Of a DNA stretch of 10,932 bases, positions 8,593 to 10,932 are shown one piece after another. Numbering within the stretch: the first letter of the stretch is position 1; each line of letters opens with the position of its first letter. Both the position numbers and the translations under genes were made by a program. The notes beneath the pieces are model-generated. The model ran no database searches. It was not told where the DNA came from and saw only the letters and a program-made list of their open reading frames with translations. Location of the stretch: positions 1 to 10,932 of the forward strand of contig CAMLDT010000117.1 in assembly GCA_946479075.1 (NCBI GenBank), written 5' to 3'. Source of the DNA: an uncultured Polaromonas sp. (GTDB taxonomy: Bacteria > Pseudomonadota > Gammaproteobacteria > Burkholderiales > Burkholderiaceae).

Positions 8593-8598
8593 GATAAT
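8593..8598 (+). promoter_or_regulatory. Possible -10 element of the DUF1653 gene (near-leaderless)
   Basis: GATAAT lies 6 nt before ATG 8605, where no Shine-Dalgarno is visible. If it is a -10, transcription would start at or beside the ATG. No convincing -35 is found 16-18 bp upstream. Confidence 0.35.
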
Positions 8599-8604
8599 CC
8601 CGGC

Positions 8605-8841
8605 ATGAGCGACACATTGCCTCCCCTGATCGAGACCCCACCCGGACTGTACCGCCACTACAAGGGCATGCTGTACGAGGTGGTGGGCACCGTGCGCCAC
8701 AGCGAAAGCCTGGAGCCGATGACGCTGTACCGCGCTCTGTACGGTGAAAAGGGCTTGTGGGTGCGGCCGGCCGCGATGTTCAATGAGGAGGTCGTGATTG
8801 ACGGCCTCGCTCAGCCGCGCTTTGCCAGGCAAACCAGCTGA
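8605..8841 (+). CDS. DUF1653 domain protein
   Basis: Small soluble protein of 78 residues, almost all of it one DUF1653 domain. The family signature is visible: GLYRHYKGMLYEVVGTVRHS (14-33), then YRALY, then WVRP and MF near 52-59. The biochemical function of the family is not established, and nothing here settles it. It is divergent from the hydrolase gene across 114 bp and lies 35 bp upstream of prfC in the same direction, so cotranscription with prfC is possible. ATG 8605 is chosen because it begins just before the domain; there is no clear ribosome-binding site. Confidence 0.88.
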   Translation: MSDTLPPLIETPPGLYRHYKGMLYEVVGTVRHSESLEPMTLYRALYGEKGLWVRPAAMFNEEVVIDGLAQPRFARQTS

Positions 8842-8860
8842 GTCGGGCCTTTCACCGTCA

Positions 8861-8871
8861 ACGATAATCGT
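8861..8871 (+). promoter_or_regulatory. Palindrome with -10-like GATAAT before prfC
   Basis: ACGAT-A-ATCGT is a perfect 5-bp inverted repeat ending 5 nt before the prfC ATG. It contains GATAAT (8863-8868), a possible -10 that would give an almost leaderless prfC transcript. No good -35 is present, so it could equally be an operator or chance. Confidence 0.3.
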
Positions 8872-8876
8872 GGGTT

Positions 8877-10493
<1,617 letters not shown>

Positions 10494-10494
10494 C

Positions 10495-10561
10495 TTATTG
10501 ATGTTTTTGGCCTCCAGCCCTTGTGGGGCGGGCGCAAGCAGCTATTGATTTTGTAGCAATC
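10495..10561. repeat. Comamonadaceae-type intergenic repeat after prfC
   Basis: Immediately after the prfC stop lies a segment containing TTTTTGGCCTCCAGCCCTTG, then GGGCGCAAGCAGCTAT, then GATTTTGTAGCAAT. I recall close variants of this element scattered between genes in Polaromonas, Rhodoferax and relatives. It has short inverted pairs: ATTG/CAAT at its ends (10497-10500, 10557-10560) and GCTA/TAGC around the inner loop. It may also end the prfC transcript. Only one copy is in this window. Confidence 0.6.
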
Positions 10562-10717
10562 GTCGGTGCTTCTTAGGGAAACCAGTACAGCCCGTGAACG
10601 GTGGATGAACGTCTGGCTTGCAAGCCCTGCGCGATACACAGGCCCCAATCCATTCCTGTGACTTGGTGAAAGTCCACACATTTCACAGCCCGCCGGACTC
10701 GCCTTTTGCAATAAGCT

Positions 10718-10932
10718 ATGCGGATGATCAGACAGGCCGGTTTTCGCATTTTCTGGCTGGCACTGCTTTTGATGGTGCTGCAGCCCGGCCGCGCCCAGGA
10801 TTTTGCCCGCCTGTATGAAGACAGCGTCACCATCACGCTGGCGGAACCGTTGGAATGGGTCGCCGTGCCCAAGGGCAGCCTGGCTTCACCCGACGCCCTG
10901 AACACCTCCGGCCCCTGGCGTTTTGAGCCCTA
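10718..10932 (+). CDS. Exported protein of unknown function, 5' fragment
   Basis: About 71 residues are visible and the frame is open to the window edge. The N-terminus has a basic start (MRMIRQAGFR), a hydrophobic stretch IFWLALLLMVLQP and a GRA-QD cleavage-like site, which together read as a Sec signal peptide. The following residues (SVTITLAEPLEWVAVPKGSL and on to PWRFEP) faintly resemble the start of 7TMR-DISM extracellular sensor domains found on diguanylate cyclases and histidine kinases; this is a weak impression. ATG 10718 or 10724 (two codons on) could be the start; neither has a clear ribosome-binding site. I do not recognise the gene. Confidence 0.65.
   Translation, partial: MRMIRQAGFRIFWLALLLMVLQPGRAQDFARLYEDSVTITLAEPLEWVAVPKGSLASPDALNTSGPWRFEP

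Noticed and set aside
8491..8832. Upstream extension of the hydrolase frame
   Set aside because: It runs antisense to the well-supported DUF1653 gene, and the hydrolase fold starts exactly at ATG 8490.

Overview
This looks like a high-GC chromosomal segment from a betaproteobacterium, most likely Burkholderiales, family Comamonadaceae (Polaromonas/Rhodoferax-like). The evidence is the style of the proteins (FtsK, Crp-type regulator, TrxB, PrfC), the gene order around ftsK/trxB, and an intergenic repeat after prfC that resembles one I recall from that family. The genus is an inference. No tRNA, rRNA, CRISPR array, insertion sequence or prophage gene was seen.

Layout, left to right. Positions 1-2490 (minus strand) hold the 5' part of ftsK, running off the window edge, preceded by a Crp/Fnr-type regulator. 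Divergent from these is trxB (2650-3591, plus). The arrangement trxB <-> regulator-ftsK matches the E. coli order trxB <-> lrp-ftsK, with a Crp-type protein in the place of Lrp. Next is the ribosomal protein operon rpmB-rpmG (3772-4184) with a near-consensus sigma70 promoter and a strong terminator. It converges on a membrane fatty acid desaturase (4493-5692, minus), which has its own terminator and a repeat-rich promoter region (5693-5891).

Upstream of the desaturase on the minus strand lie an RsmB/NOP-type RNA cytosine methyltransferase (5892-7160) and, 22 bp before it, an alpha/beta-hydrolase with DUF2235/Tle1-like motifs (7183-8490). The hydrolase is the least ordinary gene of the window: a putative lipase with a visible Ser-Asp-His triad and no recognisable secretion or immunity partner beside it. 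Divergent from it are a small DUF1653 gene (8605-8841) and prfC, encoding release factor RF3 (8877-10493). The window ends with a family-type intergenic repeat and the first ~71 codons of a gene for an exported protein.

Most genes are housekeeping: chromosome segregation, redox, ribosome, translation termination, RNA modification and membrane fluidity. I see no convincing new multi-gene system. The points most worth following are the orphan lipase-like gene, the repeats at the desaturase promoter, the helical C-terminal extension of the desaturase, and the intergenic repeat.
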